Positions 10,166 through 19,406 of a DNA stretch of 64,000 nucleotides are shown one piece after another (the first letter of the stretch is position 1; each line of letters begins with the position of its first letter). The notes beneath the pieces are model-generated. The model saw nothing but the letters and a program-made list of their open reading frames with translations. It searched no databases and was not told the origin of the DNA. Location: assembly GCF_014695975.1 (NCBI RefSeq), contig NZ_JACJPI010000071.1, positions 1 to 64,000 on the forward strand. Reading direction: 5' to 3'. Source of the DNA: Leptolyngbya sp. FACHB-321. GTDB taxonomy: Bacteria > Cyanobacteriota > Cyanobacteriia > Leptolyngbyales > Leptolyngbyaceae. The translations under genes were made by a program, and so were the position numbers.

Positions 10166-10879
10166 ATGTCTCAAGATAAACCTTCAATTGTTCTAGTTCA
10201 CGGCAGCTGGGCTGATGGTACATCCTGGCAACATGTCATTCCGCTGTTGCTACAGGATGGCTATACCGTGACCGCTGTGCAAAACCCGCTGATTTCTCTA
10301 CCAGATGACATTGCCACGACCAAGCGGGTGATCGATTCCCAACCCGGACCTGTTGTTGCAGTCGGTCATTCCTACGGTGGAGCCGTAATCACAGGCGCGG
10401 CGGTTGGCAATCCGCAGGTGAAAGCATTGGTTTATCTTGCGGGTTGGGCACCAGGACCAAATGAGAGCATTAGCCAGTTAATTGGCAATGCTCCCTCCCC
10501 TCTTGTCAAAGCCATTGCCCCGGATGCAGCAGGCTTCCTTTACATCGATCGCGAGAAGTTTCACGAGGTCTTTGCTCATGACGTGTCACCCGTCGAAGCG
10601 CAGGTGATGGCAGTGACGCAAAAGCCTGCCGCCAGCATAACTTTTGACCAATCAATGGAAAGCGCAGCTTGGCAAACCATTCCCTCCTGGTATCTCTTAG
10701 CTCAAGAAGATCGGGCAATTCCCCCTGAGCTTCAACGGTTCATGGCAAGCCGAATGGGTGCTAAAACAACTGAAATCAGAGCCAGCCATGTGCCCTATAT
10801 TTCTCAGCCCAGAGAGGTTGCCAACCTAATCATTGAAGCAGCAAGCTCTGTTGTGACAGTAAGCTCTGCTGTGAAGTAA
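10166..10879 (+). CDS. Cytoplasmic alpha/beta hydrolase (tandem copy 2)
   Basis: A 237-residue alpha/beta hydrolase aligning along its whole length with the preceding gene (shared TSWQHVIPLL, GHSYGG and FLYIDREKFHEVFA). Nucleophile Ser is in GHSYGG and the catalytic His in RASHVPYIS. AAGGAG lies ideally ahead of ATG 10166. There is no signal peptide. It starts a co-directional run of oxidoreductase and hydrolase genes. Substrate cannot be inferred beyond a small ester or amide. Confidence 0.87.
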   Translation: MSQDKPSIVLVHGSWADGTSWQHVIPLLLQDGYTVTAVQNPLISLPDDIATTKRVIDSQPGPVVAVGHSYGGAVITGAAVGNPQVKALVYLAGWAPGPNESISQLIGNAPSPLVKAIAPDAAGFLYIDREKFHEVFAHDVSPVEAQVMAVTQKPAASITFDQSMESAAWQTIPSWYLLAQEDRAIPPELQRFMASRMGAKTTEIRASHVPYISQPREVANLIIEAASSVVTVSSAVK

Positions 10880-10933
10880 TTCCATCTACCTAACAACATT
10901 AATCCTCTACAGACAACAGAGGAGGAGAACGTC

Positions 10934-12511
10934 ATGACTCACTATGACTACATTGTGATTGGTGCAGGTTCAGCAGGCTGCGTGGTCGCTAACCGTTTAA
11001 CAGAAGACAGCGATACAACGGTGTTACTTCTCGAAGCGGGTAACCCAGATACGAAACCAGAGATTTTTATCCCGGCGGAATGCGTCAATCTACTCGGCAC
11101 TGAGGTGGACTGGGGCTATTTTAGTGAACCCGAACCCTATCTGAATAACCGCAAAAGTTTTTCTTCTCATGGCAAAGTCTTGGGTGGCAGCAGTTCGATT
11201 AATTTCATGTTTTATGTTCGGGGCAATCATCACGATTATGACCATTGGCAGTCGTTGGGAAATCCTGGTTGGAGTTATCAGGATGTCTTGCCTTATTTCA
11301 AGAAATCGGAACACCAGCAGCGAGGCGCATCCGAATTTCACGGGGTTGATGGGGAGTTGAGCGTGACCGATCCGATTTCCCCAAACGTCGTATCCCAACG
11401 CTTTATCGACGCAGCAGTGGCACGGGGCTATGATTACAATCCTGATTTCAACGGTACACAACAGGAAGGGGTGGGGCTCTTTCAGTACACTGTCAAGGAT
11501 GGCAAGCGACACAGTACTGCGGCTGCTTTCCTTGTGCCCATTCTCCAGCGTCCCAATTTGACTGTAACCACTAGTGCATTGGTGACTCGCGTGTTGTTTG
11601 AGGGAACCCGCGCCCTTGGGGTGGAATATCTGCACGAGGGAATGCTGCACCAAGTCAGGGTCAACAGGGAAGTGATTTTAAGTGCAGGTGCATTTGATTC
11701 GCCCAAGCTGCTGATGCTCTCCGGCATTGGGGATGCTGCACAATTGCAAGCATTGGGGATTTCTGTCGTCGCTGATTTACCAGGTGTCGGTCAAAACCTG
11801 CAAGACCACCTTCTCATACCTGTAGCATACCAAGCAACTCAGGATTTACACCCAGCAAGCACCAGTAGTATTGCGGAAGCTGGATTCTTTTGGCATAGCG
11901 AGGGTGATACGGAGGTCGCACCCGATTTACAGTTTCTCTTCGGTCCCAATCTGTTTGTACCCCCTGGCTATGCCCGCTCTGATTGGGCATTCTCGGGTGC
12001 AATTTCTTTAAACCGTCTGCAAAACGTTGGTAGTATCAGCTTACGTTCTTCTGATCCTAAAGAGCCACCCATGTTTCGGATGAACTATCTGCAAAGTGAA
12101 ACTGATGTGCAAAAGGCAGTGGCTGCAATTAAGTTAATGCGCCAATTGTTTCACACCAGCTTTTTTGATGAGTTTCGCGGTGCAGAAATTGCTCCGGGTG
12201 ATGAGGTTCAGAGTGATGAAGCCCTCGTTGCTTACATCCGAAACGCGGCTAGCACGTCGTGGCATGTCGTCGGCACTTGCAAAATGGGCACTGATTCGAT
12301 GGCAGTGGTAGACCCCGAACTCCGAGTACATGGGGTTGAGGGATTGCGAGTTGTGGATGCCTCTATCATGCCGACAATCACGGCAGGCAATACAAACGCA
12401 CCGACCATCATGATTGGCGAGAAGGGAGCGGATTTGATTAAAGCGGAGAGGGGCAGACGCGGTAACGTGGAGCGATCGAAAGAAACCGCCTCCACATCCC
12501 TTTCGCATTGA
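10934..12511 (+). CDS. GMC-family FAD oxidoreductase (choline/alcohol dehydrogenase type)
   Basis: A 525-residue flavoprotein. It has the N-terminal ADP-binding motif [16 protein letters not shown] signature 1 ([13 protein letters not shown]), signature 2 ([15 protein letters not shown]), and a C-terminal catalytic His in [11 protein letters not shown] with Asn in GNTNAPT. Such enzymes oxidise primary alcohols or polyols. A strong GGAGGAG precedes ATG 10934. It lies 54 bp after the second alpha/beta hydrolase. A dehydrogenase rather than an oxidase role is an inference. Confidence 0.9.
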   Translation: MTHYDYIVIGAGSAGCVVANRLTEDSDTTVLLLEAGNPDTKPEIFIPAECVNLLGTEVDWGYFSEPEPYLNNRKSFSSHGKVLGGSSSINFMFYVRGNHHDYDHWQSLGNPGWSYQDVLPYFKKSEHQQRGASEFHGVDGELSVTDPISPNVVSQRFIDAAVARGYDYNPDFNGTQQEGVGLFQYTVKDGKRHSTAAAFLVPILQRPNLTVTTSALVTRVLFEGTRALGVEYLHEGMLHQVRVNREVILSAGAFDSPKLLMLSGIGDAAQLQALGISVVADLPGVGQNLQDHLLIPVAYQATQDLHPASTSSIAEAGFFWHSEGDTEVAPDLQFLFGPNLFVPPGYARSDWAFSGAISLNRLQNVGSISLRSSDPKEPPMFRMNYLQSETDVQKAVAAIKLMRQLFHTSFFDEFRGAEIAPGDEVQSDEALVAYIRNAASTSWHVVGTCKMGTDSMAVVDPELRVHGVEGLRVVDASIMPTITAGNTNAPTIMIGEKGADLIKAERGRRGNVERSKETASTSLSH

Positions 12512-12560
12512 TTCCCCGCGTCTCCGTGTCTCCATATCTCTGCGTCTCCGCGTCCTTAAA
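12512..12560. repeat. GTCTCCGCGTC-type short dispersed repeat, copy 1
   Basis: Directly after the GMC stop lies a C/T-rich run of alternating cgtctccgtgtc and tgcgtctccgcgtcc units. Related sequences occur downstream of the stops at 16828 and 19284, so this is a dispersed intergenic repeat family. Confidence 0.6.
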
Positions 12561-12589
12561 ACAAATCATTTACCAATAGGGGCACTCCC

Positions 12590-13027
12590 ATGACACAACC
12601 TCTCTGGTTTTTTGGCACCCATCTCACCATTGTTGCTGATCACACCACGACTGGCGGCAAATACGACCTGATCGAGGGCTACTTTCCACCGGGCACACAG
12701 CCTCCTCCCCATCGCCACACGCGCTATTCCGAACAACTCTATGTGCTGGAAGGGGAGTTTACAGTTTGGGCGGGTGAAAACAAGGTGGTGCTAGGTCCCG
12801 GTGAAAGTTACCTGATTTCTCCAAGCACACCGCATGTGGTTGCCGTGCTCAGCGATAAACCTGCTCGTGGGTTGGTTGTTGCTGCGCCCAGTGCCTTTGC
12901 TCGGCTGATCGCAGCAGTGGGGACAGTGGATGAGACAGAACCACCGGACATGGCGCTGTTTGGACAGATTTCTGCTGAGATTGGCGATGAATTGCTGGGT
13001 GCGCCTGGAGATCTACCCCCTGCCTGA
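12590..13027 (+). CDS. Cupin-domain protein
   Basis: A 145-residue single cupin. Metal-binding motif 1 is PPPHRHTRYSEQLYVLEG (His, His, Glu) and motif 2 includes ISPSTPHVVAV. ATG 12590 follows an AGGGG ribosome binding site. Small cupins of this kind act as dioxygenases, isomerases or sugar-binding proteins; the sequence does not decide which. It is part of the co-oriented catabolic cluster, 78 bp after the GMC gene. Confidence 0.82.
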   Translation: MTQPLWFFGTHLTIVADHTTTGGKYDLIEGYFPPGTQPPPHRHTRYSEQLYVLEGEFTVWAGENKVVLGPGESYLISPSTPHVVAVLSDKPARGLVVAAPSAFARLIAAVGTVDETEPPDMALFGQISAEIGDELLGAPGDLPPA

Positions 13028-13033
13028 GACAAC

Positions 13034-13245
13034 TATGACAAAAACCATTTTGATTACAGCATCCGAACATGCCACCCAATCGGGATCTGTTGAGATACTG
13101 CGAGTTTTGTCACTGGGCAAGCGATCGCAAAGACAACTGGATACTGGGTCGTCCCGATGGTCATCCCCGATTGTCCGACCTCAATCTTTGAGAAGCCGGA
13201 TCTCCGCACGCTATCAAAATGCTATCCAAAACTTTGGAGCTAAAG
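13034..13245 (+). other. Remnant coding sequence, unassigned
   Basis: ATG 13034 begins MTKTILITAS, like the first strand of a Rossmann-fold NAD(P) protein, but the glycine-rich loop does not follow. Frames close or change within 200 bp without family signals. It looks like a collapsed oxidoreductase 5' end between the cupin and MOSC genes; evidence is weak. Confidence 0.3.
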
Positions 13246-13896
13246 ATGAAACTCATCTCTGTCAATGTGGGACTTCCGCGTGAAGTCACCTGGAAAGGAA
13301 AAACCGTTAGCACTGGAATCTTTAAAGAGCCAGTCAGCGGACGAGTGATAGTGCGAGCGCTCAATTTGGACGGGGATGGGCAGGCAGATCTCACCGTTCA
13401 TGGCGGAGCAGATAAAGCAATTTATGTCTATCCCTTTGAACATTATGACTACTGGCAGAATGAATTGCCTGATACAGAGTTAACACCGGGTATCTTTGGT
13501 GAAAACTTCACAACTATTGGACTGAAAGAAGAAGAACTGAACATCGGCGATCGCTTTCAAATTGGCGCTGTCAAGTTGATGGTGACCCAACCTCGCCTAC
13601 CTTGCTACAAACTAGGAATTCGGTTTGGGCGACCCGATATGGTAAAGCGATTTCTCGCTAGTCGTCGTACTGGATTTTATTTCCGCATTTTGCAAGAGGG
13701 CGAAGTCAGTGCTGGGGACAATCTAGAGTTGGTGAACCGGGACAACAACAACGTCAAGGTTGCTGATATCACGCACCTTTATGTGCGTGAGCAAGACAAT
13801 CCAGAGCTACTTCACCGTGCTGCTCAGTTAGAAGCGTTACCCGAGAGTTGGCGTGACTACTTCCAAGAGCAAAGCCGTCGCCAGGATAAATCTTAA
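13246..13896 (+). CDS. MOSC-domain protein (YiiM type)
   Basis: A 216-residue protein with MOSC features: LNLDGDGQADLTVHGGADK, GENFTT, and conserved Cys in QPRLPCYKLGIRFGRPDM. YiiM-type proteins participate in molybdenum-cofactor-linked reduction of N-hydroxylated compounds. The frame is open from 13219, but ATG 13246 is preferred, with GGAG 9 bases upstream and matching the usual family N terminus (MKLISVNVG). Confidence 0.85.
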   Translation: MKLISVNVGLPREVTWKGKTVSTGIFKEPVSGRVIVRALNLDGDGQADLTVHGGADKAIYVYPFEHYDYWQNELPDTELTPGIFGENFTTIGLKEEELNIGDRFQIGAVKLMVTQPRLPCYKLGIRFGRPDMVKRFLASRRTGFYFRILQEGEVSAGDNLELVNRDNNNVKVADITHLYVREQDNPELLHRAAQLEALPESWRDYFQEQSRRQDKS

Positions 13897-13924
13897 TAAA
13901 AACCCAATATTTGCAGGAGACCTA

Positions 13925-14493
13925 ATGTTTATCAATTACATTTCACTTGTGCTGGCTAACCTAGCATCTGGAATTACTTTGTTAGCTGGCTATCTATACT
14001 TTTCTCTTGGTACTTCAAATCAGAAACGCTGGATTCCAGGGTTTGGTGTAGTTAGTGCGGTTGCCATAGCCACTGGTTTACACATGACGTTGACCTGGTC
14101 GATTGTTGGTAGTTTCGATATTGCCTTTGGTGAAATAACGGTTCTATTTGGCATTCTATTTGTCGGAACTTCACTAACCCTAACGGTGGGTTGGGAATTA
14201 TTTTCCCTTGGCATTTATGGAATCTTTGCAGGGCTTGTATTACTTCTCATTGGCTTTCGCATCATCGATCTGGGACTAACGCAGCTTCCTCTGCTGTCAG
14301 GAATTGGTTTCATTCTCGTTGGCTTGGGCGGGATTTTTCTGCGCCAACCCTTTATTTCAAGGAGACTCATTTCCTGCGAACTATTGGAGGAGTTGTACTA
14401 ATTGTGGCAGCCCTCATCTTTGCCTACATTGGATTGACTACCTACTGGATACATCTTGCCAACTTCTCGATATGGCAACCTCTACCGGGCTAG
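13925..14493 (+). pseudogene. DUF981 membrane protein with a homopolymer frameshift
   Basis: From ATG 13925 (GGAGA just upstream) the sequence encodes a hydrophobic multi-span protein of the DUF981 type (LLAGYLYF, GLHMTLTW, AFGEITVLFGILF). At the five-T run near 14335-14340 the frame shifts. The family-like end (APTLYFKETHFLRTIGG, then TYWIHLANFSIW) continues in another frame to the stop at 14493. One extra T would restore a single reading frame. It is either a recent pseudogene or a base-calling error; function is unknown. Confidence 0.7.
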
Positions 14494-14543
14494 TCACGGT
14501 ACAACGACCATCAGTTGTGGTGCAAATGAAAAGGAGTTTAATC

Positions 14544-15452
14544 ATGCAAAACATTACTCTTGATACCATTACTCAAGCTGTCATTGATCATGGGGATCGT
14601 GGTAAATCTCACCCACGACTGTATGAAATTTACACAAGCCTGGTTCAACATTTGCACGAGTTTGTGCGTGAGGTAAATCTGACTGAGTCAGAATTGCAGC
14701 AAGGACGTGATTTTATCAACCAGGCAAGTCATCACACTCAGGAGATTCCCACCGGAGAAATTCATCTGTTAACGGATCTACTAGGGATCTCAGAGTTGGT
14801 AGAACTACTGCACGATGTCTATCGCGGAACAGAAGGCAATTTAGAAGGACCGTTGTATGTGCCGAATGTACCAGAACGGCAGATGGGCGATCGCTTGGGT
14901 ATTGATGCAGAAGGAGATATACTTTTTCTGTCAGGCAGGGTTTTAGACTTAGATGGTCAGCCGATCGCCAATGCTGTGATGGATGTTTGGCAACCCAATT
15001 CCAAGGGATTGTATGACATTCAAGATCCATCTCAGCCACCAGGAAACTTTCGGGGACGTTTCACAACAGATGCCAGTGGCAAGTATACGTTTGAAACGGT
15101 GGTACCACTCGGTTACAAGGTGCCAGCCAGTGGTCCATCTGGTGAGTTGCTAAGATTGCTAGGACGACATCCCTGGCGATCGGCTCACATTCATTTCAAA
15201 GTCAATGCCCCGAAGTATACTTCGTTGACCACTCAAATTTTTATTGCTGGCGATCCACACCTAGATTCGGATACAACCTTTTCAGTTCGATCAGCGATCA
15301 TTCAATTACACAAGCACGAAGCACCAGATGAAAAGGTGCACAATCAAAGTAAACCATTTTACACAAGTGAGTTTGATTTTGTGCTGAAACCCGTTACTCC
15401 AGCGACAGATCATCAAGCAATGGCTAAACATTATGACTACATCACCAACTGA
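14544..15452 (+). CDS. Intradiol ring-cleavage dioxygenase (catechol 1,2-dioxygenase-like)
   Basis: A 302-residue protein. The N-terminal helical dimerisation region is followed by the beta-sandwich core (SGRVLDLDGQPIANAVMDVW). The four Fe(III) ligands of the family are visible as Tyr in NSKGLYD, Tyr in PLGYKVP and two His in RSAHIHFKV. Family members cleave catechol or hydroxyquinol between the hydroxyls to muconate. ATG 14544 is set by AAGGAG 8 bp upstream; longer open sequence 5' of this overlaps DUF981. A dienelactone hydrolase gene 2 kb downstream supports an aromatic-degradation role. Substrate preference is not determinable. Confidence 0.87.
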   Translation: MQNITLDTITQAVIDHGDRGKSHPRLYEIYTSLVQHLHEFVREVNLTESELQQGRDFINQASHHTQEIPTGEIHLLTDLLGISELVELLHDVYRGTEGNLEGPLYVPNVPERQMGDRLGIDAEGDILFLSGRVLDLDGQPIANAVMDVWQPNSKGLYDIQDPSQPPGNFRGRFTTDASGKYTFETVVPLGYKVPASGPSGELLRLLGRHPWRSAHIHFKVNAPKYTSLTTQIFIAGDPHLDSDTTFSVRSAIIQLHKHEAPDEKVHNQSKPFYTSEFDFVLKPVTPATDHQAMAKHYDYITN

Positions 15453-15897
15453 GAACAACCCACTCATTGGTATGTGGAAGTTAATCTCTGCCGCTGCTAT
15501 TCATGCTGATGGAACGGTAACTCCAGATGTATATGGTACTCATCCTGTTGGTTACATTACGTATACATCAGACGGTCACATGATGGTAATGTTTTCTAGG
15601 AGCGATCGCTCAGCGCTGAGTCAGGAGATCCGAGCGCCGCTGATGTCCCAGATGCAATCTCTACCTGTTGAAGAGCTAGCTCAAGCATTCACAACATTCA
15701 ATGCATATGCTGGAACTTACACACTGAGCGGAAATACAGTGACGCACCAGATCGAGATTGCATCGATTCCTAATCGGGTTGGTACAGCGTTAGTTCGTAC
15801 ATTTACTTTGCGTGAGAGCCAAGTGACTTTGAGAACGTTACCAGTCTTAAGTGATGATGTTGAAACAGTTTTTGAGTTGGTGTGGGAACGCATTTAA
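15433..15897 (+). CDS. Lipocalin-like domain protein
   Basis: A 154-residue protein beginning NPLIGMWKLISAAAIHADG and containing GYITYTSDGHMMVMFSRSDR, the pattern of the small lipocalin-like family (Lipocalin_5 type). It starts inside the dioxygenase gene (20-bp overlap), so translation is probably coupled. There is no signal peptide, indicating a cytoplasmic location. The bound ligand is unknown. Confidence 0.78.
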   Translation: MTTSPTENNPLIGMWKLISAAAIHADGTVTPDVYGTHPVGYITYTSDGHMMVMFSRSDRSALSQEIRAPLMSQMQSLPVEELAQAFTTFNAYAGTYTLSGNTVTHQIEIASIPNRVGTALVRTFTLRESQVTLRTLPVLSDDVETVFELVWERI

Positions 15898-15958
15898 TTT
15901 TTCAATGTTCATTCACGCAAATACTTCAATTTCACCTCTTTAAACAAGGAGTAATCTC

Positions 15959-16828
15959 ATGACTACCTATCGCACCGTTTCGATTGATGGTTTGGATATC
16001 TTTTATCGGGAAGCTGGCTCTCGTGATAATCCAACCATTCTGCTGCTGCACGGTTTTCCAACCTCCTCTCACATGTTCCGTAACCTGATTCCTGCGCTTG
16101 CTGATAAATTCCATCTCGTTGCACCAGATTACCCAGGTTATGGCAACAGTTCCATGCCAACTGTGGATGAATTTGATTACACATTTGATCATTTGGCTGA
16201 GATCGTGGAGAAATTTATTACTGCGATCGATCTTAAGAAATACAGCCTCTATGTGATGGATTATGGAGCACCCGTTGGTTATCGCATTGCGGCTAAATAT
16301 CCAGAGCGAGTGCAAGCGCTCATTGTGCAAAACGGAAATGCCTATGAGGAAGGCTTGCGGGAGTTTTGGAACCCCATCAAGGCATATTGGCAAGATCGTT
16401 CGCCTGAGAATGCAGACAAGCTCAAATACCTTGTGACCCTGGAAGCCACGAAATGGCAATATACCAACGGCGTTCGTAATCCTGAAGCAATTAGCCCAGA
16501 CACCTGGACAATGGATCAACATTTCCTCGATCGCCCTGGTAACGGTGAGATTCAACTGGCGCTGTTATATAGCTATGGCACCAATCCACCACTTTATCCC
16601 CAATGGCAGGAGTATTTCCGCCAATACCAGCCACCGACTCTAATTGTCTGGGGCAAGAACGATTATATTTTTCCGGCTGAAGGAGCCTATCCCTACCAGC
16701 GTGACTTAAAAGACGTTGAGTTTCATCTACTCGATACCGGACACTTTGCTTTAGAAGAGGATGGAGATACGATCGCAAACTATATTTCTCAATTCCTTGC
16801 GTCACGATTGCAACCCGTCCTTGTCTAA
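15959..16828 (+). CDS. Alpha/beta hydrolase with Asp nucleophile (haloalkane dehalogenase-like)
   Basis: A 289-residue hydrolase: [18 protein letters not shown] (oxyanion region), [10 protein letters not shown], and a nucleophile elbow VMDYGAPVG, where Asp replaces the usual Ser. Acid and His positions fall in WGKNDYIFP and [10 protein letters not shown]. An Asp nucleophile is characteristic of haloalkane/haloacetate dehalogenases, which form an alkyl-enzyme ester. Epoxide hydrolases also use Asp, so dehalogenase is a probable rather than certain call. AAGGAG precedes ATG 15959. Confidence 0.82.
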   Translation: MTTYRTVSIDGLDIFYREAGSRDNPTILLLHGFPTSSHMFRNLIPALADKFHLVAPDYPGYGNSSMPTVDEFDYTFDHLAEIVEKFITAIDLKKYSLYVMDYGAPVGYRIAAKYPERVQALIVQNGNAYEEGLREFWNPIKAYWQDRSPENADKLKYLVTLEATKWQYTNGVRNPEAISPDTWTMDQHFLDRPGNGEIQLALLYSYGTNPPLYPQWQEYFRQYQPPTLIVWGKNDYIFPAEGAYPYQRDLKDVEFHLLDTGHFALEEDGDTIANYISQFLASRLQPVLV

Positions 16829-16829
16829 A

Positions 16830-16911
16830 GAGGATGCGGAGACATGGAGATGTGTAATTAGGTGAAAATTCCTTGTGTCCTAAAGTCTCCGTGTCCCTCC
16901 GTCTCCGCATC
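16830..16911. repeat. GTCTCCGCGTC-type repeat, copy 2 (inverted pair)
   Basis: GATGCGGAGAC near 16833 and GTCTCCGCATC near 16901 form a perfect 11-bp inverted repeat around an AT-rich centre, right after the hydrolase stop. It could act as a transcript-end hairpin. It is related to the repeats at 12512 and 19285. Confidence 0.6.
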
Positions 16912-16972
16912 GATCGCCGGAATGGCTAGTTAAAACTGCCGTTGCTTAAGAGCCAAGGTAAGGAAATTGTTC

Positions 16973-17323
16973 ATGAGAGTTGCTCAGTATAGAACCGCGA
17001 TCGTAGTTCTTCATTCAATCGCACATGGACTGCATGGTTTAACTCACGTCCAAATTTCAATCTCCCTCTCTCTGCTTCAGCTTGTGTTTATTAGCATTGT
17101 GATCTGGTTAACTCCAACTATTGCTGCCATTTGTTCTTTTTGGAATTTACAAGCATTTCATCGTAATAAGCCCCGATCATGTTTCTCAAGTTTCTTTTGC
17201 AGGTTGGGGTTTACTCTTTCAACTCACAGCAATTCTCACCTTCATTATCGATGGACTTGAAAGTTGGATTGGCTATTGGGCAGTAAATCTCAATGTCTTG
17301 AATCAAGTGAGCGTTGAAGAAGG
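16973..17323 (+). pseudogene. Small multi-span membrane protein, frameshifted
   Basis: ATG 16973 opens a hydrophobic protein (YRTAIVVLHSIAHGLHG, LLQLVFISIVIWLTP). Near 17115-17130 the hydrophobic continuation switches frame (LFGIYKHFIVISPDHVSQV, FAGWGLLFQLTAILTFI), with apparent loss of a segment. The second frame runs on without a stop into the dienelactone hydrolase gene, so the two could appear falsely fused. The product is a degraded predicted membrane protein of unknown function. Confidence 0.6.
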
Positions 17324-17339
17324 AGGACAACAGGACATC

Positions 17340-18080
17340 ATGAAAACTCAAAATGTAACCATCCAAGCCTTCTCAGGAGGCAGTTTTAGCGCCTATCTAG
17401 CAGCACCGAGTACTCAGCCTCGCGCAGGAATTGTGTTGATTCAAGAAGTTCTTGGGGTCAACAATAATATGCGGCAGACTGCCGATGATTATGCTAAAGA
17501 AGGTTATTTGGTGCTCGTACCAGATCTGTATTGGCGACTGGAACCCAATGTACAACTTGATCCTGAAGATAAAAACCAGTGGACTAAAGCCTTTGAGCTG
17601 CTCAAAGCATTTGATCTGGATAGCGGTATAGAAGACCTAAAGGCAAGTCTATCTTTTTTGAGGCAGTATCTCAGTAGCACAGGCAAAGTTGGTAGTTTGG
17701 GCTTTTGTTTGGGCGGCAAACTGGCTTATTTCATGGCAACACGTACTGACGCAGATGCCAATGTGAGTTATTACGGTGTTGACATTGACAAGAATCTAGC
17801 AGAGGCGACAAAGATTCAGAAACCGCTGATCTTGCATATGGGTGGAAATGACGAGTACGTGTCTCCAAGTGCTCAAGCGGTCATTCAGCAAGGGCTGCAA
17901 GATAACCCCCTGGTCACAATCTATCGCTATGCAGGAGTGAGTCACGGATTTAGTCGCGTGAATAGTTCCGCTTATCGCAAAGAAGCCGCAGAACTAGCAA
18001 GCGATCGCACGTTAGCGTTCTTGAAACAGCATCTAGGCAATGGTAGCAAAATCTCAAATGAGGCGACTACCGCTAGATAA
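17340..18080 (+). CDS. Dienelactone hydrolase family protein
   Basis: A 246-residue protein with the DLH fold: GIVLIQEVLGVNNNMR, catalytic Cys in SLGFCLGGKLAYFMATR, Asp in GGNDEYVSP and His in GVSHGFSRV. DLH hydrolyses dienelactone to maleylacetate in the modified ortho pathway. The open frame extends upstream into a degraded membrane gene; ATG 17340 is chosen because homology starts there and AGGA lies 8 bp upstream. With the intradiol dioxygenase at 14544 it suggests (chloro)aromatic ring processing. Confidence 0.88.
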   Translation: MKTQNVTIQAFSGGSFSAYLAAPSTQPRAGIVLIQEVLGVNNNMRQTADDYAKEGYLVLVPDLYWRLEPNVQLDPEDKNQWTKAFELLKAFDLDSGIEDLKASLSFLRQYLSSTGKVGSLGFCLGGKLAYFMATRTDADANVSYYGVDIDKNLAEATKIQKPLILHMGGNDEYVSPSAQAVIQQGLQDNPLVTIYRYAGVSHGFSRVNSSAYRKEAAELASDRTLAFLKQHLGNGSKISNEATTAR

Positions 18081-18288
18081 TTCGCCCACTTTGCTCAAGC
18101 CATCCACGTTATTGAGGAAAACATCATGCTAGTCGCCAGCAGGAAACAATGTTGCCTCGGAAGCGATGTTGGTAGAAAGTGATTGTCATTTCACAATCAT
18201 TACCCATCAATGAACACGATCAAGTCAATTGGCTTAACAGTGTCATTTCAACAAATTGTTCACCATTCATCAACAAAAGGAGAACGTC
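18081..18288. other. Intergenic gap between hydrolase genes
   Basis: No gene is seen. The stretch contains a possible leader for the next gene and ends in a strong AAAAGGAGAA ribosome binding site for ATG 18289. Confidence 0.5.
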
Positions 18289-19284
18289 ATGGTTTCTCAA
18301 CTAAACTCACCAGCAGTAAAAATTTTGGAAGTTGCAGATGATCCACGCCTTTCCAGAGGAACGAAGGAATTCTTGAAAGTGTTGAATTCAGGTGGTGTGG
18401 GTTTAGAGACATTGTCCCCACTCGAAGCACGTCAAGTACTTGTGGATGGACAGGCTTCCGTTAAAGTCGATCTTTCAGGCATTGAGGAATCTGAAAAGAC
18501 GATTACCGCTGATGGTTACACAATTACACTCAACATTGTGCGACCTGAGGGTGTCAAAGGCATACTGCCTGTTTTCGTGTTTATTCATGGTGGCGGTTGG
18601 GTGCTGGGTGATTATCCCACGCACAAGCGTATGGTTCGTGACCTTGTTGTGCTTTCAGGATTTGCAGCGGTCTTTGTCAACTACACCCGCACACCAGATG
18701 CTCAATATCCACAAGCGATCAATGAAATCTATGCTGCGACCAAATGGGTGGCTGAGCATGGTGAGGAGATTGGGGTGGATGGCAAAAATCTAGCCATTGT
18801 TGGAAACAGTGTCGGCGGCAACATGTCCACAGTGACTACGTTGAAGGCAAAAGAGAAGGGAGGACCGCACATCAAGCTGCAAATTCTATTTTGGCCGATC
18901 GTAGATGCTGATTTTGAAACGGATTCGTATCACCAGTTTGGCGACAAACGTTTCCTAACTGTACCAACGATGAAATGGATGTATGACATGTACATCGCTG
19001 ACCCAGAAAAACGCAAAGACATCTACGCTTCTCCTCTACGGGCTACTATTGAGCAACTGAAAGGCTTGCCTCCAGCGCTAGTTGTGGTTGCAGAAAGTGA
19101 CATCTTGCATGACGAAGGCGTCGCTTATGGACGTAAGCTCGATGAAGCTGGGGTAGACGTGACCCTTGTGCAGTACAACGGCATGATTCATGACTTCGGA
19201 CTGCTTAATGGTTTAGCCGAGCTTCCAGCAGTTCGTTCTCTTTTCGTTCAAGCAGCCGCCGAATTGAAGAAATATCTGCAATAG
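18289..19284 (+). CDS. Alpha/beta hydrolase, HSL/acetyl-esterase type
   Basis: A 331-residue esterase/lipase of the hormone-sensitive-lipase group. HGGGWVLGDYPTHKR gives the HGGG oxyanion motif, GNSVGGNM the nucleophile Ser, ESDILHDEG the Asp and MIHDFGLL the His. The frame extends upstream to 18256, but ATG 18289 has the strong AAAAGGAG site. The upstream context (ggagaacgtcatg) is the same as that of the GMC gene. Probable substrates are short-chain esters. Confidence 0.88.
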   Translation: MVSQLNSPAVKILEVADDPRLSRGTKEFLKVLNSGGVGLETLSPLEARQVLVDGQASVKVDLSGIEESEKTITADGYTITLNIVRPEGVKGILPVFVFIHGGGWVLGDYPTHKRMVRDLVVLSGFAAVFVNYTRTPDAQYPQAINEIYAATKWVAEHGEEIGVDGKNLAIVGNSVGGNMSTVTTLKAKEKGGPHIKLQILFWPIVDADFETDSYHQFGDKRFLTVPTMKWMYDMYIADPEKRKDIYASPLRATIEQLKGLPPALVVVAESDILHDEGVAYGRKLDEAGVDVTLVQYNGMIHDFGLLNGLAELPAVRSLFVQAAAELKKYLQ

Positions 19285-19395
19285 GACGCGGAGAGAGGGG
19301 ACGCGGAGAACCAAAAGAGTGATTAAAATCCCCATGTCTCCGTATTCCCGCGTTCCCTTCCCCCCACTCTTCGTGTTCCTGCGTCATCCTCAATG
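19285..19395. repeat. GTCTCCGCGTC-type repeat, copy 3 (inverted halves)
   Basis: GGACGCGGAGAGAGGGG and ACGCGGAGAACC on one side, and ATGTCTCCGTATTCCCGCG on the other, form inverted halves around an A-rich centre immediately after the esterase stop. It is the third copy of the family seen at 12512 and 16830. Confidence 0.6.
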
Positions 19396-19406
19396 AGGTA
19401 ATTCCA

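Noticed and set aside
17121-17339. Apparent fusion of a membrane protein to dienelactone hydrolase
   Set aside because: The upstream part is a frameshifted relic that stays open by chance; the hydrolase has its own start and family-typical length.
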